This document shows positions 1 through 12,039 of a stretch of DNA of 64,000 nt, piece after piece; position 1 is the first letter of the stretch, and every line of letters begins with the position of its first letter. A program made the position numbers and the translations under genes. Below the pieces are notes generated by a model that saw nothing but the letters and a program-made list of their open reading frames with translations, did not search any database and was not told the DNA's origin. Source of the DNA: Amorphophallus konjac (taxonomy: Eukaryota > Streptophyta > Magnoliopsida > Alismatales > Araceae); the NCBI GenBank assembly GCA_022559845.1, contig CM040128.1, forward strand, positions 271,566,698 through 271,630,697, in the 5' to 3' direction.

Positions 1-458
1 TCTTGATCCAACTCCTAAAGCCAATTAATTATTCTACCATATGATTTGTCAGATAGCCAATGTTTTTTGGCATGCATGGCTTTTCATTTCTTCCTTAACT
101 CTGCAGGATTAATTAGTACTGACACAGCTACAGTATATGATAAAATTGAGAAAAGGATAGATGCCATGCATTTCTCATGCAAAAGTAACCAAAAAGAAGC
201 AATTAATTAGCTTTTGCCCCATCCACACATGCATGGACTAATTACATATATATATATATATATATACTCTCAGAATCTCATGTATTATACTCTATACATC
301 TTCATCTCTGCTTCCTCTCTGTAATTGTATTGGGAGATTATATTCGATTCCATATTCATATTTGTTCAAATAAAGATAATATCTAAATCATTTTCAGGGC
401 GGATACAAATATTGCACCATTCACTTTGTAATGTATCCGTCGGTAAATCTATTATATA

Positions 459-499
<41 letters not shown>

Positions 500-948
500 G
501 TGATCAAACAGGTAATTTGAGTGTATTCATCTTTTATTTTAAATTTTTTTTGAGGTGGATCCAAAGTCCTCTAACTTAAAGTGGCGGTCTTGTCACTTAC
601 TTTATTTGGGGTCCACGGCAAGAAAAAAAGGAGTGTGAATAGTGATTAAAGTAGGTGACTTAATCTCACTGAAAATTAAGAGACCTTGAGTTTCACCTCA
701 AAAAAAAAAATCACGAAATGAGACTAAAGAGGGGCGTCCGCGTTATAACTGCATTGCAAACATCCCTATTTTTTCATTTCCTCATGTTCATACATATATA
801 TATGCAATTTATAAATATATATATATATTAACATAAATTGTATCAAGATTTTTATGATCATCTACCTAACAAAAGTGAGGCAAAAGGATTAACCTAAAAA
901 GGCTGCGGGAGTTCTCGGCAATCATTAATTAATTAGGAAGACATATCA
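1..948. other. Non-coding AT-rich DNA with microsatellites
   Basis: I see no gene here. There is a (TA)n run at about 245-266 and an (AC)n run passing into (AT)n at about 460-500. A small inverted repeat at 544-710 is listed separately. Confidence 0.6.
544..710. repeat. Small inverted-repeat (MITE-like) element
   Basis: A T-tract followed by GAGGTG at 552 is mirrored by CACCTC and an A-tract ending near 710. The arms match imperfectly over about 25 bp. I could not define a target duplication, so the class is unknown. Confidence 0.4.
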
Positions 949-956
949 GGATGAAT

Positions 957-1575
957 CAGTGTTATCATAATCGGACCGAACCGGCCGGTTGAACCTATTC
1001 GACCGTGAATCGGTCCAGGAATTAGTCCGATTAGGCCTGATTCGGTCTAATGTTAAAGAACCGGACGAACCGCGGTTCGACCGGTGAATCGGTCCGAATC
1101 GGTTCGACCCGATTCACCCTTCAAAAAAAATATAAAAATATTTAAATATTCAAAATAATATGTATGTGTAAATAAAAATATCTTATTATTATTGATTTGT
1201 TGTTATTTATCATTTTATTTTAGATATATTTAAAATTTAAATGTTTAAAGGAGTATAAATGTCAATTGTGAAGAGTGAACACCAATGAAATATTATAAAA
1301 TTTTGAGGTCAATTTATTTAACCATGTTATTGTTATTTTTTTACTTGTATAATTAGTAGTTACATAATCAAGACTAATAATTATATATGTATGTTTATTT
1401 ATTTTGATCATTATATCTTATTTCTTATTATCTTAGGTCATAGAATCAAGTTGGATCATATATCAATATTATAATGACATCACAGTTCAAACCGGTTCGA
1501 TTGAACTGTCAAATCGATTCGAACCGAACCAACTCATCGTCCGATTCAGACACCTGTCCGATTCTGATAACACTG
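957..1575. mobile_element. hAT-type MITE, family 1 (619 bp)
   Basis: Terminal inverted repeats start CAGTGTTATCA and stay alike for about 20 bp with one mismatch. They are flanked by a perfect 8-bp target duplication, GGATGAAT, at 949-956 and 1576-1583. An 8-bp duplication with short TIRs is the hAT signature. Both ends are packed with CCGAACCGG/CGGTTCG-like subterminal repeats around an AT-rich core. No transposase frame is present, so it is non-autonomous. Confidence 0.88.
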
Positions 1576-1740
1576 GGATGAATGAACCTTCCCACTTTCA
1601 CACGGTCACACCCAAAGGATGACGGGAAAAAGTAACATTTGGCTGCCATGTCGTCAGTCAAATGATGAATATTCCAGGGATCAAAACGAAAAAAAACCAC
1701 GTGCTATGCTCCATGGAAAATGTGAAACATTAATTCAAAC

Positions 1741-2345
1741 TAGGCCGGACAATTATCTGTTTAAAATTCGAATAGAATTCAAATTCGTATTCGTTTAATC
1801 GAATAATTATCCGAATAAAATATTCGATGAATAATTTAATCGAATATCAGATATCTGATTATTAATCAGATATGAATTCGGATATTGAGATATCCGTGTT
1901 GGATATTATCCGACCGAATATGAACTCTTACATAAAAATCTAAAGATATACATATTCTATATGTAATTAACTCAAATCTTAATATATTATTTGATTACTC
2001 TTTTTATCTTTTTTTTTCAAAATATAATTTAAAAATAAAAATTCTACTAACACTCGTTTGATAAGTTATCTCCTATTTTTTACGATGAAGTCTAATCTTG
2101 TGATAAGACCTTCCAAAATAAGAATATTTTTTTTAAGAAAATAACATACGATGCTCTCACACGGCTCACACGACTCACCTGTAAGTAGGTTTAGTAATTA
2201 TCCGTTTAAAATTTGAACCGAATTCGAATTCGTATTAATCTGATAATTATCCGAATAAAGTATCTGACGGATAATTTGACTACTAATCGGATACGAATTC
2301 GGATATCACACTATCCGCTCCGTATCCGATCCGTTTACAAGTCTA
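1741..2345. mobile_element. hAT-type MITE, family 2, copy 1 (605 bp)
   Basis: The ends read TAGGCC... and ...CAAGTCTA, flanked by a perfect 8-bp target duplication ATTCAAAC at 1733-1740 and 2346-2353. Subterminal regions are dense in ATCCGAATA/CGGATAT motifs. Related copies lie at 20443-21059 and 44019-44653 in the opposite orientation. No transposase is encoded. Confidence 0.88.
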
Positions 2346-2522
2346 ATTCAAACCATCCATCGCAGAATGGATTGTCCGTGGTGGTCAGAGAGGCCCGCCT
2401 AGAAACGCCAACTCATTAAAGACAACAAATTAAGGCCTATCATAAGACAGAAACATATCATGGAGTAATGCGAGTAATGCTTCGTGCACTCAACTCAGCA
2501 CAGAAATTCACCTTATTATATA

Positions 2523-3119
2523 ACATCCTTTCTCGTTGACTTAAAAATTAGGTAAAAAGATCATTTTTACATAAAAAATGACGTCCGCGTCACGTACAAT
2601 TCATTTTTTCGCATATTAAATGTAAAATATAAAATATAGAACTGAAATATTTTATAAGATCAAAAAATTATATATATATATATATAAATATTTTGTATAC
2701 CATTAAAATATTTTGTTAAATTTATTATAATAAAATATTTCATTTATATGGTAATATTATTTCTATAGAATATTTTATTTATTTATTTCTGTAGTCAAAT
2801 AAAATATTTCATTCATGTAATAAATATTATATTCTTGTAACAAAATATTTTATTTATATAGTAAAATATTATTTCTGTAAAATATTTTTATTAGTTTATT
2901 TATGTAGTCAAACAAAATATTGCATTCTTATAACAAAATATTTCGTTCATATGTAAAATATTTCAGTACTACAAAATATTTCAATCTTAGATTTTTCTGT
3001 CGAATATGCTCTGTATTTAATGTACGAAAAAGTGGATCGTACGTACCTGACGCGGGCGTCATTTTCTGTGTGAAAATGATCTTTTCACCTAGTTTTTAAG
3101 TCAATAGGAGGAGATGTTA
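2523..3119. mobile_element. Long-TIR foldback element, copy 1
   Basis: Arms of about 110 bp are near-complementary; both carry the GACTTAAAAA(T/C)TAGG block and a GACG(T/C)CCGCGTCA-type block. The core repeats AAAATATTTTATT-like decamers many times. A diverged relative lies at 45410-45973. Exact ends and target duplication are not resolved, so the superfamily is uncertain. Confidence 0.65.
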
Positions 3120-3746
3120 CGTAATGTTGTGATTATGTATATCAGATTCGATGCACAAAATATTACTCTACGTCGTGACATCCTTGTCGAGCACATGCTT
3201 CTTTCCCTCTAGCTTTATCACATTCCTCGATCCAGTCTTAATTAAATCTTATTTTCTTTTTCCTCATTTTGAAGAACACACTTGATTAATTGGTACATTA
3301 ACCGACCAGTATTCACAACATTCCACTCTTGCAAGCTCATTCAATGCCATCAATTTTCCTACTTAAAAGCTACACACAGACACGCATGTTCATTTCATTT
3401 CTACTTATCATTTTATATATGCAGGCTCTCTCTCTCCAGCTTAATTAGCTCACTTGAAGGAAATAAACGAGGGCATGCAAGAGGGAGGAATTGACTCCTG
3501 ACGATCTGAATACAAGTTGCAGTCCACAAAATTTTCACATTGACATCAACATCGAATCTCGAGTCATCCACAGCTCAACAGGTGTCCCGTATCTTCTAAC
3601 ATGTCAGAGCAATGGAACACATGGATGATGACAATGATGGACTGGGACAATACATCACAATGTTATTATTGCTACAATAATGGCATTTACACGTGCACAT
3701 GCACAGTCCGGACCCGGAAATTCAAATATTCTTGGAGTGTATATAC
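3120..3746. other. No gene recognised
   Basis: AT-rich DNA with only short unsupported open frames. The last 25 bases, ending GTATATAC, are repeated at 3885-3909 because of the tandem structure of the TRIM-like element next to it. Confidence 0.5.
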
Positions 3747-3941
3747 TATTGAAATCTATAAAATCGCGATGTTGAGATACACAGGTTCAGGGTCATAATT
3801 AAACACATGAAGTATAACCCATTTAACCAATATGAGACTATTGTCCAGGGGACTATGTTCAAATTCTAACACTCTCCCTCGCATCCAAATATTCTTGGAG
3901 TGTATATACTGTTGAAATCCACAAAACCGCGATGTTGAGAT

Positions 3942-5061
3942 CATAGTTATTAGGCACCCGCCTAGGCGCCGCTTGGGGGAAAAAGGCGCCCCCACGTCTT
4001 GTTGATGCCAGCGGCGCCTAGGCGGGCAGGCATTTTTTTGAGGCCTAGGCGCCCCCACGCCTTGTTGAGGGGGAAAAAGGCGCTGCCTAGGCTCCGCTTG
4101 GGCGGCCTAGGCGCCCAAAGCAGTGCCTAGGCGGCCCCCGGCTAGCTTCGTCTCCCTCTTCTCCCCTGTTATAAATAGAAATTTTGTTCCTGAGACTTCG
4201 CCCCCGAAAACCCCCGCAAGGGACGTTGCCCCCTTGACCCCTGCGACCTGACCGCGCAAGTCGATCCGCGTGCGAGAGCGCACGATGGCGAGTTCGGACT
4301 CCACACTCTAACACTCTCTCTCTATTTCTCTCTCACACTCACAGTGAGACCCACCCTCTCTCTCTCCTACCCCCTCTCTCTGTCTATCTATCTCTTCTCT
4401 CCTCTTGCGCCCTTCTTTCTCTTTCCCCCACCCTTCCTCCTCTCTCTCTCTCTCTCTCACACACACAGTTCACAACTATCTCTCTCAGTCCCTCTCTCTC
4501 TATCCCGCCTTCTCTCCTTTTTAATTTCTTGATAGGGTTAATTTATTAATAAAGTATTTTAAATTTAAATTTAAATTTTGTATGTCTTATTTTTTTACAG
4601 TGGTCATGTATGGTACTTCCCTAGTTATGTGCTTGTTTACTTTATTATTGATTGTTTGTGATAATGGGATATGTCTTTTTCTTTTCGTATCTGCTTTATA
4701 TTATATGTATGTTATTTCGAGTATGATTTGTATATTTTTGGAAGAAATTGGCAAACATTAGGTTAATATTTTATTTATTTTGAAAGTCTAATTTTTATTG
4801 TTAATTTTATCTCAAAATACATTTTGATATTTTATTACAATGTCATTTCTATTAATTTTTATTTCTATGTTCATACTAGCGTTGTTTCCCATATTTGTAA
4901 TAATCATGATTAGTTTATATATAAAAAATTACGTATATATATATTAATGATGATATTTTTATAAATTTGACGCCTAAGCGCTGCTTAGGCAGGCGCCTAA
5001 GCGCTTAGGCACTCGAGGACCCTAAGCTCGCCTTAGTCGTCTTGTCGCCTTGACAACTATG
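3942..5061. mobile_element. hAT-type element, family 3 (1120 bp), nested in the TRIM LTR
   Basis: The ends are CATAGTTATTAGGC and ...ACAACTATG, flanked by a perfect 8-bp duplication GTTGAGAT at 3934-3941 and 5062-5069. The unbroken LTR copies at 3747 and 5318 show the empty-site sequence. Subterminal DNA is rich in GCCTAGGCG palindromes (left) and GCGCCTAAGCG (right). The core has CT-rich tracts at 4310-4520 and an LTR-like segment at 4167-4313. No transposase frame. Confidence 0.88.
4167..4313 (-). repeat. LTR-like fragment inside the hAT element
   Basis: Read on the minus strand it begins TGTTAGAGTGTGGAGTC, which matches the start of the 751-bp LTR of the copia element at 35403, followed by a similar ACTCG/GTGCG stretch. 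It ends TATTTATAACA. I found no target duplication, so it could be a captured LTR piece or a related short solo LTR. Confidence 0.4.
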
Positions 5062-5438
5062 GTTGAGATACACATGTCCAGAGTCATAAGCACATGAATC
5101 ACAACTCATTTAACCAATACGAGACTATTGCTCAGAGGCTATGCTCAAATTTCAACACTCCCCCCACAGGGTCATAAGTACATCCAATACGAGACTATTA
5201 CCCAGGGGACTGACTATGTCTAAATTTCAACACTCTCTCTCACGACGGAGATTAATTGGGTGGAAGTGACAATATACGGAGTTGTGGAGTTGGGTCCAAG
5301 ACCATGCTCTGATACTATATTGAAATCTACAAAATTGTAATGTTGAGATACATAGGTCCAGAGTCATAAGCACATGAACCATAACCCACTTAACCAATAC
5401 GAAACTATTATCTAAGAGACTATGTCCAAATTCTAACA

Positions 5439-6111
5439 TATATATGCCAGATCTTGTGACATTGCAGGAAGCATTATTCATCGGTAAAACATGTCAATAG
5501 GATCTCATTCTTTGTCTTTTGTGATGACATGCACGACACATCCGCGCGCTCCATTTTAAGACCAACTGAAAAACTACATCATCCGCCATGCATATGCATG
5601 TTAATATACATGATGATGAATCGAAAGAATACATATATAATAGCGGCTGAAAAATGACAATGATATGAAACATGTGAGAAGAAGACCTTAGCTACATGGG
5701 CATGCATATGTGACAGTGTATATATGAACCAGGATCCATGCATGCTTTTCATGAAATCAACGCCATGCTTTGAAATACACTAGTGCAAGAGATGGGACGG
5801 GCAACGTTGTCGATCAGTATCAATTTTCGAATTCTGACCACAGTTAGGTATCATATATATATATTCTCTCATGAGATATTTTGGGATATATAATTTTTAT
5901 TTAAACAAGAAGAAGAAGACACAAAATAGAGATAGGAATTTTTTTTTCTTGAGACTTGCATGAACAGGATCTTGGAATGTCTATTCTTTGTGTGTGTCTC
6001 GTGGATTCCACATCTCACATGAGAAGACATAAGCAACAAATGGGGAAGTTACAAGTACACATAATTTTCTCAGTTCTTGCTTTCTTATTCATCCCTCATT
6101 CTCAGTGTTCT
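5439..6111. other. No gene recognised
   Basis: Non-coding DNA with GCATGC/CATGCATG motifs and short AT runs. Only short unsupported open frames. Confidence 0.5.
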
Positions 6112-6119
6112 ATTACAAT

Positions 6120-6667
6120 TAAGATTATCAGTGGGTCGAGCTCTAACCGGACTTAGGTTGGTCGGGCTCGGACTCGACTTATCAATATTAAAGCTCGAGT
6201 CTGATCCAGACCCGAACTATGTCGGGTTGGGTCGGATCGGGTCCGATACTATTAAAAAATTATAAAGTCCGACTAAGACTCGGTTCGACCCGATAATTTA
6301 AATAAAAAATAAAAAATAATACATTAAATAATATAAAATTTATAATCTCACTAAATTAACTAAACATTTGATATTAATTACATAATTTGTATGAAAATTG
6401 AGTTTTAAAATTTATAATTAAGTAAATTAATAAAATTTAATTAAGTAGCTTTTAAAATTTGAAAGAAGGAAAAAAAAAAAGAGAACGGATCGGGTTGACC
6501 CACGGACTGCACTTAAAGCCCGAGCCCGGCCCGTGGACCTAGTCGTGTCAAATTTTTAGGCTCGACTAAAAACTCACGGATCAGAAAAGACCTTGCGGCC
6601 CAGTCCGACCCGAAATTTGGCCAGACCCACGAGCATGTCGGGCTGACTCGACCCATTGACAGCCCTA
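6120..6667. mobile_element. hAT-type MITE, family 4 (548 bp)
   Basis: The ends TAAGATTATCAGTGGGTCGAG and the complement of CTCGACCCATTGACAGCCCTA are alike. A perfect 8-bp duplication ATTACAAT lies at 6112-6119 and 6668-6675. Subterminal DNA is full of GGGTCGG/CCGACCC motifs around an AT core. No coding capacity. Confidence 0.87.
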
Positions 6668-6762
6668 ATTACAATCCCACATCGCTTACAAGTAAAGTCC
6701 GAACTTGTAAGAAAAATATGGGACTCTCCACTCCAAATCAATTTCTTTTGTTTCATTTCAGT

Positions 6763-6873
<111 letters not shown>

Positions 6874-7012
6874 GGGGGCAATCCTCCTCAGATATTTATT
6901 TACTAGTTTAAAGATATCAAGATGTATGTTATTTTCACTGTTTAAAAGAGGAGTGCAGGTTGTGCATCCTATCCATCTAAGATTTAAAAATTAGTCATAG
7001 AGGAGACTATAA

Positions 7013-7015
<3 letters not shown>

Positions 7016-7078
<63 letters not shown>
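7016..7078. repeat. (AT)n microsatellite
   Basis: About 31 uninterrupted AT units followed by GATATGATATGA. Confidence 0.95.
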
Positions 7079-7081
<3 letters not shown>

Positions 7082-7107
7082 ATGATATGAAGGTTAATTG
7101 TTCCCAC

Positions 7108-7268
7108 ACCTGCATGAGCTTAAATTGTGCAATCTCATTCACAAGGGACTTTGAAACGGGGCAACCAGTTGCTGGATGATGAACTTTCTGTCTATACATG
7201 ATATCATTAGTTGCGTCTTTCTGCATGCACCTTCTAATTAACTGATCCGAGATTTGTCGGGGCAACAC
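7108..7268 (-). pseudogene. Possible orphan exon, minus strand
   Basis: On the minus strand a frame of about 53 residues of mixed, coding-like composition ends at CATGCAG followed by GTGTGG, which resembles a splice donor. It includes the segment HHPATGCPVSKSLVNE. I do not recognise a family and found no partner exon. It may be a gene relic or chance. Confidence 0.2.
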
Positions 7269-7269
7269 T

Positions 7270-8086
7270 CATGATGTTTTACAGCTATGAGACGGTGAAC
7301 CTGATGTACGTGATTTCGCTTCCCTACTTGGAAGATGATTTAAGATGCTGGACTCTCAAGAACTTCAGTCGGACCAATTCTCTGTGTTAATTCTTTTAGA
7401 TCGAGCATCATCCACCACGAATAATATCCTCCCCAAAGTGTTAAACCAAGAGAACTCAAAATAGGCCAAGTCTTTGGAAAGGTGGGCGAGAAGAGATCTG
7501 TCGGAGAGATCCAGGGAGATCGGGTTCAGAGATTTCAGAAAAAAATTTCATATATATAATCTATTTCTAAGAAAATGTTAATTTCATCTATTAACCGCTC
7601 AATTTCATAAATATATTTTTTTAATTAATAAATCAATTTTATAAAATAAAGAGTAATGTTAATAATAATAAATCTATTCACATTCACATGCACCAACGTT
7701 AATATATATCAAAAGTTACACAAAAAAAGATATATAAAATGATACATGAATCACAAACTGAATAGTACATCAAAAATCATCGAAAATGATACATGTATCT
7801 CTCCCCCCCCCCCTCTATGTCTCAGAGATGGAGAGAGAGTGTGTCACGGAGGGAGAGACAGGGGAGAGGGAGAGACAAAGAGAGAGATTGGGGAGAAAGA
7901 GAGCTCAAGAGTGCGGAGGTAGAGAGAGAAGAAGGGGGAAGATATTAATCTCGGGGGCTCCGTTTCTTGTTACCTTTGTAAAAACAGAGATCTCGGATAT
8001 CTTATAAGAGACGACAAATCATATCGTGCATAAATTGAAGCTCAAAGAGATCTCGACTTCTTCTTCTTCTTCTTCTTTTTTTTGCA
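7270..8086. other. No gene recognised; GA-rich tract
   Basis: Low-complexity purine-rich DNA at about 7825-7935, preceded by a C run at 7802-7812. A (CTT)n-type run with a T tract lies at 8056-8083. Confidence 0.5.
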
Positions 8087-9600
8087 GTGACTATCACCTC
8101 TGTCGACCCTGCTCCCATTGTTTCTAAAGGAAAGACGCCAACCCCACCTCAAAGGCGAAGAGTAGCAGAGGGTGATGAGAACATTGTCGAGACATCTCGC
8201 TCTCGCAGTGGGGAGGCAGCCTCACATAAGAGGAGGAATGATAATTAATGCCCATTTGTTTGACTTTGTATACACAAATTCTTGATAAACTTCGTAAACT
8301 ACCTTTTTTCTTTTTCTTAGGCCCTTCTGAAAACAGTGCCCAAAATTCAGAAACTTTCCCTCCCGTGGATAAAAAAGCCTCATCTGACCTAGGGATTGGA
8401 GAAGAAGAATGTGATCCTCGATAACCTTTGAACTTAATGATTGGTGTTATTATGATTACACGATGACACACTCATTTGTGGAAGAACACCATGACATACG
8501 TTTCGTACCGCATGTGTTATTTCCGACCATATATGAGAAATAATAAATGAATTTCTTCTTCGTCATTACGTGAGTTCGTAGATCATATTGATGTGGTCCC
8601 TGTATTACCTCTAAGGACATGAGCACTATATCATGAAGAGGAGACTCGATATCGTTACTTTAACATTTTCCTATAAGATTATAATTGATACCGCCCAACA
8701 AGACATATTTAGGAAAATAGTCGAGACGAGTCGAAATGACATAATTAGCACGTGAAAGATGACTACATATTGCACCAGGATTTATGAGATGATATAATCA
8801 TAAGCACAAAACCATCTAGAGACTGGGTTTTTAAGTGGAGAGGTTTGATAGGGGACACAATCTGTTTTTACTTTGGAAATATCCGCATACGAAGGCATCA
8901 GGCACATTGAAGTGGCAGCTCAGATGCCTCACAGGGTTTGATTTTTTTTTCTTTCAATCTTTCAGATTGAATAGGAAATACGCCAATACTAACACAGTTT
9001 TCACCTTGTGACTTCGAAGAAGAGGTATAGGCATGTGACAACCCATGTTTGCATAGTAGATGTTTGGAGCCAGTAGCTTAGTACATAAGCTTGGACGATC
9101 AATGGTATTGAGGAGCCTAAAATTAGAGAGAGGGATTTGAAGCTGGCATGTCCACGGTCTGAAGATGTATGTCTCACTATTTATTTCTACTTCTGATTCA
9201 AGGTAAATAAGTTTACATTCTGTCTAAAAGATGGTACAAAGGATTTGAATACCACCATCAAGTGACAGCAAGTGGGGGGATTATGAAAATGAAAAGAAGA
9301 AATAGTTGACTACATTGCTGCGAAATGTCCATGGGCTGCTTTTGGGGGAACAACCAGAGAGAAATAGCATAGACATTTGGCAAACTCCTTTCAGAGTTTG
9401 AAGATGATGAACCACCTCGAGAAAGACCGGTCTATTTTACCTGCATGTGATCGCTTGAATGATCGTTCTGGATTTGATGCAGAAAAACAGAGGAATGGAA
9501 ATTCATTGTACAAAACTTGATGGAACCAATTTGATGGTTTTTGTTTTAGAAAAAAATGCTTCACAATTCTGTACACAAGCAATGCAAATGTGGAATATCT
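8087..9600 (+). pseudogene. Possible decayed multi-exon gene or transposon relic
   Basis: After a pyrimidine tract and TTTGCAG at about 8080-8086, a coding-like frame of roughly 52 residues runs to 8247. It is Pro-, Arg- and Ser-rich. A second coding-like stretch follows CTTTTTCTTAG near 8320 and stops near 8424. From about 8870 to 9590 more coding-like pieces appear with many stops. I cannot assign a family. It could be the remains of a transposon-encoded or host gene. Confidence 0.22.
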
Positions 9601-10984
9601 AGTTGAGAAGATACAATACCAATAACGGCACGGCTGTTTCTCCCACCTACATTTAACTTATTTCATTTAGTTGAGAAGATACAGTACCAATAATCATTCA
9701 TTTCACTGAGCAATGTACTTGTGGAGTATCAAGGTCCTAGAATCTACCAATCTAGGCGATGTCAACAAGATGGCTGGTCATTTCTCGAACATTTAACTTT
9801 TATTTGATTTAACTAAGGAAATACAAAACCAATAATAATTCATTACCTGGACATGATTACAAGCCGAAAATCTCCATCAGACATCAGTTACACTGGTCTG
9901 TGCTTTCATTTACTGCATGTTTCTTCCCTTGCATTATGTACATAGTTTGATTTTGGAATGTTTATTGAATAGATCATTAAAGGCTGTACTAAATGAAACA
10001 AAAAGGGTTCTTGAAGTGAAATGCAAAGGAAAATGAATACCCAAAAAGAAGACAAAAATTGAGAAGTTAGCTAGGAATCTGGGCTACTTCAGGACATCAA
10101 AACTAAGTGTAGAAAATAAATGAAGAATGGCATAATTTTAGAAGAAGGCCGACAAGGTTAGCTATCTTGGCATGTTGGCTAACATGCCCACTCAACACAA
10201 CACAAACATGACGTGAAAAAAATGAATGCTGGTTAACCACGAAGAACTCAGGTCAGAAATGATTACAGCCACCTAACTTGCTTAACAAATGGGTTGCATC
10301 AGCTTAAGGGATGCACATGTCTAATCTGATTACAGGTAACTTTCACCAGTGCTCTATTGACAAGATAATTTAGTAAGCGACATGAGCATAACTCGGGGAA
10401 TATTTATCATTGGACAAACTTGCAATTTCTTCTTGCATACACATAAAACATGAACAAACATTAATTTGATTGAGCAAGATCAAGCCACGCTAATCTGACT
10501 GTAGCCCAGCTTATCATCGATGTATGAGTCACATTGGGTGAACTCATTTATATGGCAGGTGGTCTGAGCTGAAAATATGATAATCAAACATGTCAGTTAA
10601 GGCTATATTAGATTAGATGTTGTAATACTTTAAGTCACTCAAAAAATACTTTTCATCATTTGATTGCAAATCTGGCTTCATTGTTTAAATATATATGCTA
10701 CTGACGTATATAACATCAGAGACGTGCTTCGGATATTTCTCCTGTAAAATAATGACATGGATGAATACTTTGGCTGTTTGCTCTGGTGTCATCATGGGTC
10801 CTTGGAAATGGCCCATTGTTCGACCGCAAAGTAATAACAATAAGAATTGGTGCAACACTTTTGCTAAGAATACGAAAGGAAATAGTAAAATAGATTGATC
10901 CTTTGATTTATTAACATGTGCATTATAAATTTTGTGCTTTTTAAGTTTATCATACGATTTGGATTCGTGTTCTAGACCTTTCCT
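9601..10984. other. Mostly unassigned DNA; short direct repeats
   Basis: GTTGAGAAGATACA(A/G)TACCAATAA occurs twice, at about 9602 and 9671, with a weaker third copy near 9815. On the minus strand near 10870-10690 a coding-like frame includes MTPEQTAKVFIHV and EKYPKHVSDV around a TTTTACAG acceptor-like site. I could not place it in a family. Confidence 0.35.
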
Positions 10985-11132
10985 CACTAACCGTAGTTTT
11001 CTTTTTGTCCGAGTCATCCACTAGGACCCAGAAAACCCAGAGCCTTGCACTCCCCCAAGTAATGAAGGAGTCAAGGTTTGAACTGGGGACCTCATGGTTC
11101 CCCGTGAGGAGATGAACCAACTGGGTTAATTT
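10985..11132 (-). mobile_element. tRNA-derived SINE
   Basis: On the minus strand a polymerase III A box (TTAACCCAGTTGG, 11117-11129) is followed about 35 nt on by a B box (AGTTCAAACC, 11075-11084), the spacing of a tRNA. The body then reads GAGTGCAAGGCTCTGGGTTT, which matches the tail of the plus-strand SINE dimer at 48631-48890, so both belong to one family. Confidence 0.7.
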
Positions 11133-11344
11133 ACATCGACTTAAGTCCGAATGCTTTTGAATAACTGTCAAAGAAAACACATTAAACCTCTAACAATATC
11201 TGTTGTGATATTGAAGATTTTTATCCAATGGACATGATGTGGAGATCACTCATTAGAGAAACATACTCTTACAGGAAAATTAAAGACTTGTATTCAACAT
11301 AGACAATATCACAATTGGTCTTTTTAAGGCCCATACACTTGGTC

Positions 11345-12015
11345 CTGATCATGTGATTGGACCTTTGGATTTACGCATGATCTCAATCGGCCCGTTGGCT
11401 TTACTTCTAGTCAAAATCCTACCGTCGGATTTACTTATGATCAAGATCCGCTCGTTGGATTTATTTCTAGTCGAGATCTGACAGTCAGATTTGACTTTGG
11501 TCAAAATCAGACTGTTGAGTTTGAATTTGGTCGTGAAAGGACCCTTGGATTTGTTCCTAGCCAAGATCTGACTGTTAGATTTGCATTTAGTCAAGATCAG
11601 ACTGTTAGATTTGCTCTTGGTCAAGATCAAACCGTTAGATTTGAATTTGGTCAAGATCAGATCACTGGATTTGTTCTTAGTTATGATCCAACCGCTAAAT
11701 TTGAATTTCATCGGGATCATACCGTTGGATTTATTCCCAGTCAGGATCCGACCGTTGGATTAAAGTTTCATCACACGATCAGTCCGTTGGATTGTCATAT
11801 GATCATAACTGGACTGTTGGATTGAAAGACGACCATGATCCGGCCATTGGATCGGCATTTGATCTCTATTTGGCCGTTAGATCGGAGTATCATCATGGTC
11901 CGACCGTTGGTCACAATCCGACTATTGGATCAGAATATCATCATGATCTGACCGTTGGATCGACATACATCACAATCGGATTGTTGGATCAACACAAGAC
12001 TGTCAGATAGCTGTA
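11345..12015. repeat. 30-bp minisatellite, about 22 units
   Basis: A degenerate 30-bp unit of the form GATC(A/C)GACCGTTGGATTT plus a variable 11-13 bp part is repeated head to tail. Because 30 is a multiple of three, long frames stay open on both strands with a 10-residue period (minus strand ILTKFKSNGL-like). They are by-products of the repeat, not genes. Later units lose exact spacing. Confidence 0.85.
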
Positions 12016-12039
12016 CGATCACGATCGGCCCTTTGTCTT

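Larger units (their letters stand above)
3747..5438 (-). mobile_element. TRIM-like short-LTR retroelement with an extra tandem LTR
   Basis: Three copies of a roughly 120-125 bp LTR-like unit occur at 3747-3871, 3910-5157 (split by the hAT at 3942-5061) and 5318-5438. Each starts (TG/TA)TTGAAATC and ends CTAACA or CAACA. Just left of the third copy, 5306-5317 reads GCTCTGATACTA, the complement of a tRNA-Met primer site with one change. A C-rich tract after 5157 fits a polypurine tract on the minus strand. The inner region is only about 160 bp and non-coding, the definition of a TRIM. The extra LTR suggests LTR-LTR recombination or a tandem unit. Confidence 0.6.

Noticed and set aside
10685..11017. 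110-residue minus-strand frame taken as one gene
   Set aside because: Its N-terminal part overlaps the SINE tail. Only the piece near 10870-10690 looks coding-like, and it could not be joined to other exons.
11349..11720. 123-residue minus-strand repeat protein
   Set aside because: It follows from the 30-bp minisatellite period and degenerates with it; no start context or domain.
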